Made by a program: the position numbers and the translations under genes. From assembly GCF_007018905.1 (NCBI RefSeq), contig NZ_CP041402.1, positions 868,001 through 932,000 on the forward strand: a stretch of 64,000 nt of DNA, in the 5' to 3' direction. This document shows positions 8,740 to 17,639 of this stretch, in pieces (the stretch's first letter is position 1; each line of letters starts with the position of its first letter). This stretch comes from Tardiphaga sp. vice304. GTDB lineage: Bacteria; Pseudomonadota; Alphaproteobacteria; Rhizobiales; Xanthobacteraceae. The notes under the pieces were generated by a model that did no database searches, was not told the origin of the DNA, and saw only the letters and a program-made list of their open reading frames with translations.

Positions 8740-9684
8740 TTACTTGCCGAGCGCTGCGGTCAGTTCCGGTACTGCCTGGTAGAGGTCCGCGACCAGGCCG
8801 TAATCGGCGACCTGGAAGATCGGCGCGTCTTCATCCTTGTTGATCGCGACGATCACCTTGGAATCCTTCATGCCGGCGAGATGCTGGATCGCGCCGGAAA
8901 TCCCGATCGCGATGTACAGTTCCGGCGCTACCACCTTGCCGGTCTGGCCAACCTGCCAGTCGTTCGGCGCGTAGCCGGCATCCACCGCGGCACGCGAGGC
9001 GCCGACGCCGGCGCCGAGCTTGTCGGCCAGGGGCTCGATGTACTGGGTGAAGTTCTCGCGGCTCTGCATGGCGCGGCCACCGGAGACGATGATCTTCGCC
9101 GAGGTCAGTTCCGGACGGTCGCTCTTAGCGACTTCCTCGCCGACGAAGGTCGACAGCGCCGGATCGGCCGCCGCGGTGGCGGATTCGATCGACGCGCTGC
9201 CACCTTCACCGGCGGCTGCGGCAAAGGTCGAAGTACGCACGGTGATGACCTTCTTGGCGTCCTTCGACTTCACGGTCTGGATCGCGTTGCCGGCATAGAT
9301 CGGGCGCTCATAGGTGTCGGGTGCAATCACCTTGGTGATTTCCGACACCTGCATCACGTCGAGCAGGGCGGCGACGCGCGGCATCACATTCTTGAAGCGT
9401 GAGGTGGCAGGCGCCACGAAGGCGTCGTAGGCCGGAGCCAGCGACACGATCAGCGCGGCCAGCGGCTCGGCCAGGTCATGCGCATAGAGAGCGTCGTCGG
9501 CGATCAGCACCTTGGTCACGCCGGCCAGCTTCGCAGCCTTCTCGGCCGCGGCCTTGGTGCCTTCGCCGCCACCGGCGACGAGCACGTGGACTTCCGCGCC
9601 GAGCGCGGTCGCGGCTGTCAACGCCTTGTTGGTGGAGTCCTTGAGGATGTCGTGTTCGTGTTCGGCAATGAGAAGTGTGGTCAT
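8740..9684 (-). CDS. etfA: Electron transfer flavoprotein alpha subunit
   Basis: 314 residues. The N-terminal half is the ETF alpha nucleotide-binding-like domain ([11 protein letters not shown]). The C-terminal half has the FAD-binding signature region: [57 protein letters not shown] and [12 protein letters not shown]. With EtfB it accepts electrons from acyl-CoA dehydrogenases and passes them to ETF-ubiquinone oxidoreductase. The start overlaps the etfB stop by one base (TGATG), so the subunits are translationally coupled. Confidence 0.97.
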   Translation of the reverse strand: MTTLLIAEHEHDILKDSTNKALTAATALGAEVHVLVAGGGEGTKAAAEKAAKLAGVTKVLIADDALYAHDLAEPLAALIVSLAPAYDAFVAPATSRFKNVMPRVAALLDVMQVSEITKVIAPDTYERPIYAGNAIQTVKSKDAKKVITVRTSTFAAAAGEGGSASIESATAAADPALSTFVGEEVAKSDRPELTSAKIIVSGGRAMQSRENFTQYIEPLADKLGAGVGASRAAVDAGYAPNDWQVGQTGKVVAPELYIAIGISGAIQHLAGMKDSKVIVAINKDEDAPIFQVADYGLVADLYQAVPELTAALGK

Positions 9685-10433
9685 CAGATCACCCCCGCTT
9701 CGGTCTTCAGTTTGGATACCAGCTCGGCGACGTCCTTGACCTTGACGCCGGCCTTGCGGGTCCCGGGTTCCGTGGTCTTGATGATCTCAAGATGCGGCGT
9801 GACATCGACGCCGTATTCCTCGGCGGTCTTGTCGGCGATCGGCTTCTTCTTGGCCTTCATGATGTTGGGCAGGCTGGCGTAGCGCGGCTCGTTGAGACGC
9901 AGATCGGTGGTAACGATCGTCGGACCCTTCAGCTTGACGATCTGCGAGCCGCCGTCGACTTCGCGCGTCACCAGGAAATCCGAACCTTCGACTTCGAGCT
10001 TGGATGCGAACGTCGCCTGCGACCAGCCGAGCAAGGCGGCCAACATCTGGCCGGTCTGGTTGGAGTCGTCATCGATCGCCTGCTTGCCGAGAATGACCAG
10101 GCCGGGCTGTTCTTCCGCGACGACGGCCTTGAGGATCTTGGCGACGGCCAGCGGCTCGACGGGTCCGTCGACCTTGACCAGGATGCCGCGGTCGGCTCCC
10201 ATCGCGAGGCCGGTGCGGATGGTTTCCGAGGCCTGCGCGGGCCCGATGGACACGACCACCACTTCGGTCGCCTTGCCGGCCTCTTTCAGGCGCAGGGCTT
10301 CCTCGACGGCGATTTCGTCGAACGGATTCATCGACATCTTGACGTTGGCGAGTTCAACCCCGGTTCCGTCGGACTTGACGCGAACCTTGACGTTGTAATC
10401 GACCACTCGCTTGACCGGCACCAGAATCTTCAT
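9684..10433 (-). CDS. etfB: Electron transfer flavoprotein beta subunit
   Basis: 249 residues starting [15 protein letters not shown], with the ETF beta signature around the middle ([20 protein letters not shown], then [19 protein letters not shown]). It binds AMP structurally and forms the heterodimer with EtfA. It is the first gene of an etfBA transcription unit. The start at 10433 has AAGAGGATCG upstream as a Shine-Dalgarno. Housekeeping role in fatty-acid and amino-acid oxidation. Confidence 0.97.
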   Translation of the reverse strand: MKILVPVKRVVDYNVKVRVKSDGTGVELANVKMSMNPFDEIAVEEALRLKEAGKATEVVVVSIGPAQASETIRTGLAMGADRGILVKVDGPVEPLAVAKILKAVVAEEQPGLVILGKQAIDDDSNQTGQMLAALLGWSQATFASKLEVEGSDFLVTREVDGGSQIVKLKGPTIVTTDLRLNEPRYASLPNIMKAKKKPIADKTAEEYGVDVTPHLEIIKTTEPGTRKAGVKVKDVAELVSKLKTEAGVI

Positions 10434-10531
10434 CGATCCTCTTTCGTGTGAGTTTCTTCGTTTGACGCAGCACTTGAAGCTTGGCCGCGGAACCTAAAGC
10501 GCCGGCCAACCGGGGTCAACGCGCGAAAACC

Positions 10532-10562
10532 GAAAAGGGCGGGTGGGAGCTGCCCGCTTTTG
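10532..10562 (-). terminator. Rho-independent terminator after adenosyltransferase gene
   Basis: On the minus strand AAAAGCGGG and CCCGCCCTTTT form a GC stem with one bulge around a short loop and end in a T run. It lies just past the adenosyltransferase stop and before etfB on the same strand, separating the two units. Confidence 0.6.
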
Positions 10563-10570
10563 CCGGCAGT

Positions 10571-11143
10571 TTATCGATTTTTGCCGGGTACCCACAGCAC
10601 GTCGCCGGCCCCGTTGTCGTTCTGCGACCGACTGCCGACAAACAGGAAGTCCGACAGCCGGTTCATGTACTGGATCGCGGCATCAGACACCGGCTCGTTC
10701 GGCCGGGCGGCGAGTTCCACCATGAGCCGCTCGGCGCGGCGACAGATCGTGCGGGCGACATGCAGATGCGCCGAAGCCGGCGTGCCGCCCGGCAGCACGA
10801 AAGAGGTCAGCTCGGTCAGGGACTCGTTCAAAGCGTCGATATCGCGCTCCAGCCGGTCGACCTGGCTAGCCAGCACTCGAAGCCGCTCGGCGCGGCCGTC
10901 GCGCTGCGGCACCGCGAGGTCGGCCCCAAGGTCGAACAGATCATTCTGGATCGCCATCAGCATGGCGTCCAGCGCGGGCGCCGCCGCCAGATGCAGCCGG
11001 ACCACGCCCAGCGCGGCATTGGTCTCATCCACGGTACCGTAGGCCTCGATCCGCAGATCATATTTCGGCCGCCGTTCGCCGGAGCCCAGCGCCGTGGTGC
11101 CGTCATCGCCGGTGCGGGTGTAGATCTTGTTGAGAACGACCAT
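10571..11143 (-). CDS. pduO: PduO-type cob(I)alamin adenosyltransferase
   Basis: 190 residues. It begins VVLNKIYTRTGDDGTTALGSG, the nucleotide-binding N-terminal signature of PduO-type ATP:corrinoid adenosyltransferases, and has the conserved helical features EAYGTVDETNAALG, FVLPGGTPASAHLHVARTICRRAER and YMNRLSDFLFV. It converts cob(I)alamin to adenosylcobalamin. The frame extends 35 codons upstream, but those run through a repeat element, and ATG 11143 begins the family-typical sequence. It follows the small HIG1-like gene on the same strand, a frequent pairing in this group. Confidence 0.93.
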   Translation of the reverse strand: MVVLNKIYTRTGDDGTTALGSGERRPKYDLRIEAYGTVDETNAALGVVRLHLAAAPALDAMLMAIQNDLFDLGADLAVPQRDGRAERLRVLASQVDRLERDIDALNESLTELTSFVLPGGTPASAHLHVARTICRRAERLMVELAARPNEPVSDAAIQYMNRLSDFLFVGSRSQNDNGAGDVLWVPGKNR

Positions 11144-11166
11144 GAATGAATTCCGGAATGCAGGCT

Positions 11167-11253
11167 GTAGGGTGGGCAAAGCGCAGCGTGCCCACCGTTG
11201 CGCTCGCCGCTGGGATGGTGGGCACGGCGCAAGTGCGCCTTTGCCCACACTAC
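11167..11253. repeat. GTAGGGTGGGCAAAG palindromic repeat, copy 1
   Basis: The ends GTAGGGTGGGCAAA and TTTGCCCACACTAC are near-perfect inverted repeats, with a second inner pair (GTGCCCACC and GGTGGGCAC). It separates the HIG1-like gene from the adenosyltransferase gene. A shorter relative is at 56318. Such elements are widespread in Bradyrhizobium and look like miniature mobile or REP elements. Confidence 0.8.
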
Positions 11254-11264
11254 GAAATCTCGCT

Positions 11265-11459
11265 TTATCTTCCCATCGCCCACACCGTGGCCATGGTCAG
11301 CACGATGGCGACGAACTGCAGCGCCACGCGCCAGCGCATCAATTTCTGCGAGCGGTTCGGCGAACCGCCGCGCATCATGTTGAACAGGCCGAGCAGCAGC
11401 ACCACGGCCACCGCGCCGGCCGCGATAGGCAGCAGGAATTGGCTCAGGAAGGATGTCAT
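11265..11459 (-). CDS. HIG1-type twin-transmembrane protein
   Basis: 64 residues with two hydrophobic helices (about 5-26 and 43-62) and the HIG1 linker pattern MMRGG...SQKLMRWRV between them. In mitochondria HIG1 proteins assist respiratory complexes; bacterial versions are small inner-membrane proteins of unclear role, often beside the adenosyltransferase gene as here. The start has AGGAG-poor spacing (GGAGCTGAT upstream), so the start is fairly but not fully secure. Confidence 0.8.
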   Translation of the reverse strand: MTSFLSQFLLPIAAGAVAVVLLLGLFNMMRGGSPNRSQKLMRWRVALQFVAIVLTMATVWAMGR

Positions 11460-11603
11460 ATCAGCTCCATATCACCACCAGCCGCGCTTCGCCAGCGCCC
11501 GGAAAATCCCCGCCGCAGTGCAACGATCTGGCGTTTTATCCGTAATTATCAAATACTAGCGTCATGCTGGCAGCGCGCCCCTGCCGCCCGAACCAGGTGA
11601 TAT

Positions 11604-12497
11604 GTGAGGCAGATTCGCTACGTCTACGATGTCGGGCTGGACGCCTTTTATACGTTTCTCGCCGATGATGGCTGGGCGATCGCCAGCCATATCGCGCTGT
11701 CGTCGCTGATGGCGCTGTTTCCGTTTCTGATCGTGCTGGCCTCGCTGGCGGGATTCTTCGGTTCCGAGGACCTTGCCGACCAGGCCGCCGGGCTGTTGCT
11801 GCAGGTCTGGCCGGAGCAGGTCGCCAGCACGCTGTCCAGCCAGATCCATGACGTGCTGACCACCACCCGCGGCGACGCCTTGACCATCGGCCTGGTGCTG
11901 GCGGTCTATTTCGCCTCCAACGGCATCGAGAGTTTGCGGGTAGCGCTGAACCGCGCTTATGCCGTCATCGAGCCGCGGCGCTGGTATTGGCTGCGGCTGG
12001 AATCGATCGGCTACACGCTGCTCGCCGCGGTCACCGCACTGGCGATGGCGTTTCTGATCGTGCTCGGGCCGCTGATCCTGGAGATCGTGCGGCTTTATGT
12101 GCCGTTGGTGGTGGCCAGTAATGAGACGCCGCTCAACATCGCGCGCTACGGAATTACCATCACGGCGATGATCGTGGTGCTGTTCATGCTGCATGCCTGG
12201 TTGCCGGCAGGAAGGCGCAGTTTCATGCAGATCCTGCCCGGCATCGTGTTCACGATGCTGGCGTCGCTCGTATCGGGAATCGGTTTCGGCCTGTATCTGG
12301 CGCGCTTCGCCAACAATTACGTCACGATGTATGCGGGTCTGGCCTCGGTGATCATTGCGCTGGTGTTCCTGTATTTCATCGCCGCGATCTTCGTCTATGG
12401 CGGCGAACTCAACGCCGCCATCATCAAGTCACGGCTACCGCGCGGCGTCTCGCTTCAAGCAGCGCAGTCGCTAGCCCCCGTGGAGACACAGGTTTAG
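11604..12497 (+). CDS. YihY/BrkB-family inner membrane protein
   Basis: 297 residues from a GTG start, with about six membrane helices. Family marks include ASHIALSSLMALFPFLI near the N-terminus, YFASNGIESLRVALNRAY, and the C-terminal LYLARFANNYVTMYAGLASV followed by FIYGGELNA-like FVYGGELNAA. The family was once misnamed ribonuclease BN; its transport or envelope role is not settled. Its last 74 bases overlap the convergent histidine kinase gene. Confidence 0.9.
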   Translation: MRQIRYVYDVGLDAFYTFLADDGWAIASHIALSSLMALFPFLIVLASLAGFFGSEDLADQAAGLLLQVWPEQVASTLSSQIHDVLTTTRGDALTIGLVLAVYFASNGIESLRVALNRAYAVIEPRRWYWLRLESIGYTLLAAVTALAMAFLIVLGPLILEIVRLYVPLVVASNETPLNIARYGITITAMIVVLFMLHAWLPAGRRSFMQILPGIVFTMLASLVSGIGFGLYLARFANNYVTMYAGLASVIIALVFLYFIAAIFVYGGELNAAIIKSRLPRGVSLQAAQSLAPVETQV

Positions 12498-13674
12498 TCA
12501 GGAATGCATCGGCGCCGGCGGCCAGCGAGGCCGCCTCGTCGTCGCCGCGGCCGGACACCCCGATGATGGCGACGCGGCCCTGCGGGGTGTCCAGCGCGCG
12601 GATCTGGCTGATCGCCTCGACGCCGTTGATGCCCGGCAGCACCATGTCCATCAGCACCGCATCGAACGCGCCCTGCGCCACCCGTTCGGCGGCGGCCTCG
12701 CCGCGACCGATGAATTCGGCCTGATGGCCCAGCTCGGTGAGGATCGTGTTCAGGACGACGCGGCCGAACGGATTGTCCTCGACGCTGAGCACGCGCAGCG
12801 TCTCGCGCGGCCCGAACGGGTCGTCATCGTCGGTGTCCGACGCCGCGCTGACCGGGCCGCTCGCTTTGGCCAGCGTCACGGTCAGGGTAAAGATCGTGCC
12901 GCCGCCCGGCCGCTGCGCCACCACGATGTCGCCGCCCATCGCGCGCGCCAGTTGTTTCACCGAGGACAGGCCGAGCCCGGCGCCGCCGAACCGCGAGGCG
13001 ATGGTGACATTGGCTTGCGAGAACGGCCGGAACAGTTTCTTGATCTCGGCCAGCGACAGGCCGATGCCGCTGTCGGCAATTTTGAACGAGACGCCGACCC
13101 GGCCGGCCACTCGCACCGGCGCGACCTTGAGCGTGACGCTGCCGCGATCGGTGAATTTGACGGCGTTGTCGATCAGGTTCTCCAGCGCGGCGCGCAGCCG
13201 CACCGGGTCGCCGATCACGAAGACCGGCAATTTTTCGGAAATGGTGACGGTGGACTGCAGGCCGCGGGCGGCGGCGCGGCCGGCCAGCGAGTCGCCGGAA
13301 TTACGCGCCAGGGAGCGCAGGTCGAAGAAGTCCTGGCGCACCTCGAGCCGCGAATTGCTGCTGCGCGCAGCATCGACGAACAGCGTCGCCAGCCCGGCCA
13401 GATGCTCGGCGCCGGCCTTGATGGTGTCGACCCAGCGCCGCTCGCGTTCGCCGAGATCCGAGGTAGCGAGCAGGTCGCTGACCGCGAGGATGCCGGTGAG
13501 GGGGGTGCGAACCTCGTGGGCGAAGGCGGCAAGCGCGGCCTCGACCATCGACCCGGAACGCACCGCGCCGCGCTTGGCGAACGACTTCGCCGCCGCCGTC
13601 TTGGCGACGCGCGTTTTCACAACTCGTTTGGTGCGCTTCCGCAGCGGCTGCGGCGGGCGCTTTACTGGCGCCAT
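12424..13674 (-). CDS. Soluble hybrid histidine kinase with C-terminal receiver
   Basis: 416 residues. Residues 1-40 are very Lys/Arg/Ala/Pro-rich, resembling a histone-H1-like tail. HisKA follows with FAHEVRTPL (phospho-His 53), then HATPase (DNAVKFTDRG, ADSGIGL, FGGAGLGLSSVKQL) and a receiver (about 295-410: SVEDN, phosphoacceptor Asp in AVLMDMVLPG, Lys in FLTKPVSP). There is no sensor or membrane domain, so input must come from another protein. The ATG at 13674 has GGAAG upstream and is preferred over a TTG/ATG extension. The 3' end overlaps the yihY-like gene on the other strand. Confidence 0.88.
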   Translation of the reverse strand: MAPVKRPPQPLRKRTKRVVKTRVAKTAAAKSFAKRGAVRSGSMVEAALAAFAHEVRTPLTGILAVSDLLATSDLGERERRWVDTIKAGAEHLAGLATLFVDAARSSNSRLEVRQDFFDLRSLARNSGDSLAGRAAARGLQSTVTISEKLPVFVIGDPVRLRAALENLIDNAVKFTDRGSVTLKVAPVRVAGRVGVSFKIADSGIGLSLAEIKKLFRPFSQANVTIASRFGGAGLGLSSVKQLARAMGGDIVVAQRPGGGTIFTLTVTLAKASGPVSAASDTDDDDPFGPRETLRVLSVEDNPFGRVVLNTILTELGHQAEFIGRGEAAAERVAQGAFDAVLMDMVLPGINGVEAISQIRALDTPQGRVAIIGVSGRGDDEAASLAAGADAFLTKPVSPRGLATALLEARRRAVAVT

Positions 13675-13767
13675 GTATCTTCCACCCAATCCCCGATCAC
13701 CATGCATGGCGGGACTTCAAGAGTCACGTAGTCGACCCCGTGCGTCCCCCGGAAAGCTTGCAGCGAG

Positions 13768-14643
13768 TCAGGCGGCTGGCAGGCCGATCATTCGCCGGAT
13801 GTCGGCCGGGCCTGCCCCCCGGGCGCGCAGCTCGCGCAGCGCGGTGGCGCCGGTCGACTTCGCCAGCTTGCCGCCTCCCTCATCGCGCAGCAGCGGGTGG
13901 TGCCGGTAGGTCGGCGGCTCCAGCCCGAGCAACGTCTGCAATAGCCGGTGAACGCTGGTCGACCAGAACAGGTCCTGGCCACGGACCACGTCGGTGACGC
14001 CCTGCAGGGCGTCGTCGATCACCACCGAGAGATGATAGCTGGTCGGTATTTCCTTGCGGGCCAGGATGACATCGCCCCACGCCTCCGGCCGCGCCGCCAC
14101 CGCGCCGCTCTCGCCGGACGGGCCGGCGCCGAACTCCGTCCATTGCAGCGCGCCGGCGCGGCGGCTGGCTTCCGCCATGTCGAGCCGCAGCGCGGTCGGA
14201 GCACCCGCCCGGCGCAATTCGGCGACCGCCGAAGGCGTCAGCGATCTGGCAATGCCGGGATACAGCGGCACGCCGTCCGGATCGTGCGGCCACTTGCCCC
14301 TGATCTGTTCGGCCGCGACCAGCCTGGCGATTTCGGCCCGGCTCTCGAAGCTGGGATACAGCAGGCCCTGCGCGTTCAGCCGGTCGGTGGCCGCCCGGTA
14401 TTGCTCAAAATGCTCCGACTGCCGCCGCACCGGGGTCTCCCACTCGATGCCGAGCCAGGCGAGGTCCTCATAGATCGCCGCCTCGAACGCCGGTTTGCAG
14501 CGCGCGCGGTCGATATCCTCGATCCGCAGCAGCAGGCGGCCGCCGGATTGCCGCGCCAGTTCGGCATTTAGCAGCGCCGAATAGGCGTGGCCGAGATGCA
14601 GGTAGCCGTTGGGGCTCGGCGCAAATCTGAAAACGGGTGGCAT
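13768..14643 (-). CDS. gluQ: Glutamyl-Q tRNA(Asp) synthetase
   Basis: 291 residues, the short GluRS paralogue lacking an anticodon-binding domain. It has the HIGH-type motif APSPNGYLHLGHAYSAL near the start, LRIEDIDRARC, and the KMSKS-like GGKLAKST near residue 260. It attaches glutamate to queuosine in the anticodon of tRNA(Asp). The E. coli enzyme binds zinc through Cys residues; at the matching places this one reads LYPSFESRAEI and LYPGIARSL, so those Cys are absent. Divergent from the DNA glycosylase gene. Confidence 0.93.
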   Translation of the reverse strand: MPPVFRFAPSPNGYLHLGHAYSALLNAELARQSGGRLLLRIEDIDRARCKPAFEAAIYEDLAWLGIEWETPVRRQSEHFEQYRAATDRLNAQGLLYPSFESRAEIARLVAAEQIRGKWPHDPDGVPLYPGIARSLTPSAVAELRRAGAPTALRLDMAEASRRAGALQWTEFGAGPSGESGAVAARPEAWGDVILARKEIPTSYHLSVVIDDALQGVTDVVRGQDLFWSTSVHRLLQTLLGLEPPTYRHHPLLRDEGGGKLAKSTGATALRELRARGAGPADIRRMIGLPAA

Positions 14644-14680
14644 TGAACTCTTGTCCGGGACGTGATGATCCTAGATCGCG

Positions 14681-15319
14681 ATGACCGTGCACCTCAACAG
14701 CCAGGCCGATCTCGACGACGCCGTGGCGGCGCTGGTCAGGCTCGACCCCCGCCTTGCGCCGGTGCTGGAGATTGCCGGCCCGCCGACGTTGCGGCGCCGC
14801 GCCCCCGGCTTCGAAGGATTGGCGCAGATCGTCTGCGGCCAGCAGCTCTCGGTGGCCTCGGCCTCGGCGATCTGGGGCCGGCTGACCGGCGCGTTTGTGC
14901 CGTTTCACCACGACGCCGTGCGCCGCGCGCGCACCGACCGGCTCGGCCGCCTTGGTCTCTCGGCGGCGAAGATCCGGACGCTGAAGGGCATCGCGCGCGA
15001 ACTGGTCGCCGGACGGCTCAATCTCGACGTACTGGCGGAAGAAGACGCCGACGCCGCGCATGCGACGCTGACCCGGCTGCACGGCATCGGCCCGTGGACC
15101 GCGGACGTCTATCTGCTGTTCTGCCTCGGCCATGGCGACGCCTGGCCGGCCGGCGACGTCGCCTTGCAGGAAGCCATCAAGGTCGGCCTTGGTCTTGCGG
15201 CACGCCCGACCGAAAAGCAGATGGCCCCGCTCGCCGAGCCCTGGCGCCCGCTGCGGGGTGCGGCGGCGCATCTGTGGTGGAGCTATTATCACGCGATCAA
15301 GAAGCGCGAAGGCGTGTAA
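14681..15319 (+). CDS. DNA-3-methyladenine glycosylase II (AlkA type)
   Basis: 212 residues of the HhH-GPD superfamily. The helix-hairpin-helix is LTRLHGIGPWTADVYLLF and the catalytic Asp lies in DAWPAGDVALQ. It excises alkylated purines in base-excision repair. It lacks the N-terminal TBP-like domain of E. coli AlkA (282 residues), as is common in short bacterial homologues. The 37-base gap to gluQ on the other strand holds the promoters for both. Confidence 0.88.
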   Translation: MTVHLNSQADLDDAVAALVRLDPRLAPVLEIAGPPTLRRRAPGFEGLAQIVCGQQLSVASASAIWGRLTGAFVPFHHDAVRRARTDRLGRLGLSAAKIRTLKGIARELVAGRLNLDVLAEEDADAAHATLTRLHGIGPWTADVYLLFCLGHGDAWPAGDVALQEAIKVGLGLAARPTEKQMAPLAEPWRPLRGAAAHLWWSYYHAIKKREGV

Positions 15320-15322
15320 TCA

Positions 15323-15415
15323 GTAGCCCGGATGAAGTCGGCCCGCCGCGCGCATCGACGCAATCCGGGGGGAGACGCTGGTAAATGAGCCGACCCCGGA
15401 TTGTCATCCGGGCGA
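15323..15415. repeat. Palindromic intergenic repeat, CCCGGATG family, copy 2 (double)
   Basis: GTAGCCCGGATGAAGTCG to CGCAATCCGGGG forms one imperfect palindrome, and CCCCGGATTGTCATCCGGGC forms a second, so the block is compound. The first half is the reverse complement of the element at 7689. Confidence 0.75.
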
Positions 15416-15434
15416 CAAGAATGGAAGCAGCAAC

Positions 15435-16139
15435 GTGAACTCATTCCCCGCAGGCGGCATTGCAGTCTTGATCGGTGCCTCCGGCGGGATCGGCGGCGCC
15501 CTCGCAGAACTGCTGGAGAGCAGCGGCCATTTTGCCGAGGTTGTCCGCTTCAGCCGCTCGGGTACGCCGGCGCTCGATATCACGTCGGAGCCGGGCATCG
15601 CACAGGCCGCTGCGGCGGTTGCAGCGCGCGGCGGCAAGCTGCGTCTGGTGTTCGACGCCACCGGCTTCCTGCATGACGACGACTTCCAGCCCGAAAAGAG
15701 CTGGCGTGAGATCGATCCCGATCACATGCAGAAATCCTTTGCGGTGAATGCGATCGGCCCGGCGCTGCTGATGAAGCATTTTTTGCCGCTGCTCGCCGCT
15801 GACGGCCGGGCGGTGTTTGCCACGCTGTCGGCCAAGGTCGGTAGCATCGGCGACAACGAGCTTGGCGGCTGGTACGCCTACCGCGCCGCCAAGGCCGCGC
15901 TCAACCAGCTCGTCAAAACGGCGTCGGTCGAATTGAAGCGACGCAGGCCGCAAGCGATCTGCGTCGCGCTGCATCCAGGCACCGTCGCGACCGCGCTCAC
16001 CGGACCATTCTCGAAAACCGGGCTCGACGTGCAAACCCCGGCAGACGCTGCCGCTTGCCTGCTGGCTGCGATCGACGGGCTGCAACCCGACGATTCCGGC
16101 GGGTTTCTCGATCGGTTCGGCCAATCCATTCCCTGGTGA
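15435..16139 (+). CDS. Short-chain dehydrogenase/reductase
   Basis: 234 residues from a GTG start. The cofactor loop is GASGGIGGA near residue 13, and the catalytic Tyr-x3-Lys is in YAYRAAK. The LHPGTVATALTGPF motif after it is typical of the C-factor/CsgA-like SDR branch. Substrate unknown; classical SDR enzymes of this branch are NAD(P)-dependent oxidoreductases. Confidence 0.88.
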   Translation: MNSFPAGGIAVLIGASGGIGGALAELLESSGHFAEVVRFSRSGTPALDITSEPGIAQAAAAVAARGGKLRLVFDATGFLHDDDFQPEKSWREIDPDHMQKSFAVNAIGPALLMKHFLPLLAADGRAVFATLSAKVGSIGDNELGGWYAYRAAKAALNQLVKTASVELKRRRPQAICVALHPGTVATALTGPFSKTGLDVQTPADAAACLLAAIDGLQPDDSGGFLDRFGQSIPW

Positions 16140-16293
16140 GACTTGGCGTTTCAGGCATTTCATTGCCGTTTGCGTAGTCACGCCATTGCATCGCTATCGT
16201 GCGCTTCGTATAGTGCAGGCATGACCACATCGCAAAGCCTGACAACAGCAACGTTCCGTTGCTGGCCGACGGCGTTTGTCCAAGGGAGTTTGA

Positions 16294-16845
16294 ATGAACG
16301 ATCTCGTACGCGTTATGAAAGCCGCTGACGCCGCCGCACGCTGGCACGTCGATCAGCGCCGCAAGGGGGCCGCGCAGGAGCCCTACCTCAACCATCTGCT
16401 GGAAGTCGCCAGCCTGGTCGCCGAGGCGACCGGCGGGCGAGAGCCGGATCTGGTCATTGCCGCCCTCCTGCACGACGCGGTGGAAGATGTCGGCGTGACC
16501 GAGGAGCAGGTTGCGCAGCAGTTCGGCGCCAGGATCGCCGGCATCGTCATGGAGGTGACCGACGACAAGAGCCTGCCGAAGGCTGAACGCAAGCTTCGGC
16601 AGGTCGCGTCCACCAGCCACAAGAGCCGCGAGGCCAAGATGATAAAGCTCGCCGACAAGACCAGCAACTTGCGCACGATAAGCGCTAGCCCTGCGCCCGA
16701 CTGGTCGGTTCAGCGACGTCTCGATTACGTGCAGTGGGCACGGGAGGTGGTTGCGCAGGGTCGTGGCGTGTCGCCCTGGCTGGAGGCGCAGTTCGATGCG
16801 GCTGCGGAACGGGCGATCGCGTCGGTCAGCGACCACGCTGTCTGA
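16294..16845 (+). CDS. HD-domain phosphohydrolase (MESH1/SpoT-like)
   Basis: 183 residues with the metal-binding HD motif in LLHDAVEDVGVTEEQV, the upstream His in PYLNHLLEVA, and a later Asp in KLADKTSNLR. These are the marks of the small RelA/SpoT hydrolase-only proteins that remove the 3' pyrophosphate of (p)ppGpp, or NADPH phosphate in animal MESH1. AAGGGAG before the ATG supports the start. No synthetase domain is present. Confidence 0.85.
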   Translation: MNDLVRVMKAADAAARWHVDQRRKGAAQEPYLNHLLEVASLVAEATGGREPDLVIAALLHDAVEDVGVTEEQVAQQFGARIAGIVMEVTDDKSLPKAERKLRQVASTSHKSREAKMIKLADKTSNLRTISASPAPDWSVQRRLDYVQWAREVVAQGRGVSPWLEAQFDAAAERAIASVSDHAV

Positions 16846-17074
16846 GCGGCGCCGGTCAACGCGCCGTCGGGGAATCCGCGCCGCTGCAAGGACTGCGAAT
16901 ACGACGCAAGTGCAGACCGGGAGTGGCCCGGTACGGTCCGAGGGCAAGGCGACCATCCGGGGTCCTGCCACCTTCCGGGATATCCCGTTCAACACCCTTC
17001 ACAACGCCGTCACGCTGCCTGTAGTATGACAGTGTTGGCTGCGTCGCAGCGTCGGGTGGGGTCAGGAGCGTTAC

Positions 17075-17632
17075 TTGAACGCACACGTCTCGCAGGGTGG
17101 TTGGCCGGTCCTGGTCCTCAACGCGGACTTCCGGCCGCTGAGCTATTATCCACTGTCACTGTGGTCGTGGCAGGATGCGATCAAGGCGGTGTTCCTCGAC
17201 CGCGTCAATATCGTCGAGCACTACGATCACTTGGTGCACAGCCCGTCTTTCGAGATCCAGCTGCCCAGCGTGGTGTCGCTGAAATCCTTCGTCAAGCCGA
17301 CAACGCACCCCGCTTTCACCCGGTTCAACGTATTCCTGCGCGACCGCTTCACCTGCCAGTATTGCGGCGCACATGACGACCTCACCTTCGATCACATCAT
17401 CCCGCGCTCGAAGGGCGGCCAGACCACCTGGGAAAACGTCGTCGCGGCCTGCTCGCCCTGCAACCTGCGCAAGGCCGATATGACGACCCAGCAGGCTCGC
17501 ATGTTCCCGCGGCAGACCGCGTTCTCCCCCACCGTGCACCAGTTGCACCGCAACGGCCGGCTGTTCCCGCCGAACTACCTGCACGATAGCTGGGTCGACT
17601 ACCTGTACTGGGATACTGAGCTGGATCCGTAG
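17075..17632 (+). CDS. HNH endonuclease family protein
   Basis: 185 residues from a TTG start with AGGAG upstream. The zinc and HNH core is CQYCGAHDDLTFDHIIPRS, with NVVAACSPCNLRKAD giving the second Cys pair. The N-terminal WPVLVLNADFRPLSYYPLS is typical of a widespread bacterial HNH protein, found as a single chromosomal gene and of unknown cellular role. Nothing nearby suggests a restriction or toxin system. A DUF29 relic follows directly. Confidence 0.9.
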   Translation: MNAHVSQGGWPVLVLNADFRPLSYYPLSLWSWQDAIKAVFLDRVNIVEHYDHLVHSPSFEIQLPSVVSLKSFVKPTTHPAFTRFNVFLRDRFTCQYCGAHDDLTFDHIIPRSKGGQTTWENVVAACSPCNLRKADMTTQQARMFPRQTAFSPTVHQLHRNGRLFPPNYLHDSWVDYLYWDTELDP

Positions 17633-17639
17633 GGAGGAC

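Noticed and set aside
16846..17074. Small frames in the 229-base gap before the HNH gene
   Set aside because: They continue out of frame from the HD gene, lack ribosome sites and resemble no family.
17075..17632. HNH gene as part of a restriction or defence system
   Set aside because: No methylase, helicase or partner is near; the protein matches a common single-gene chromosomal HNH family.
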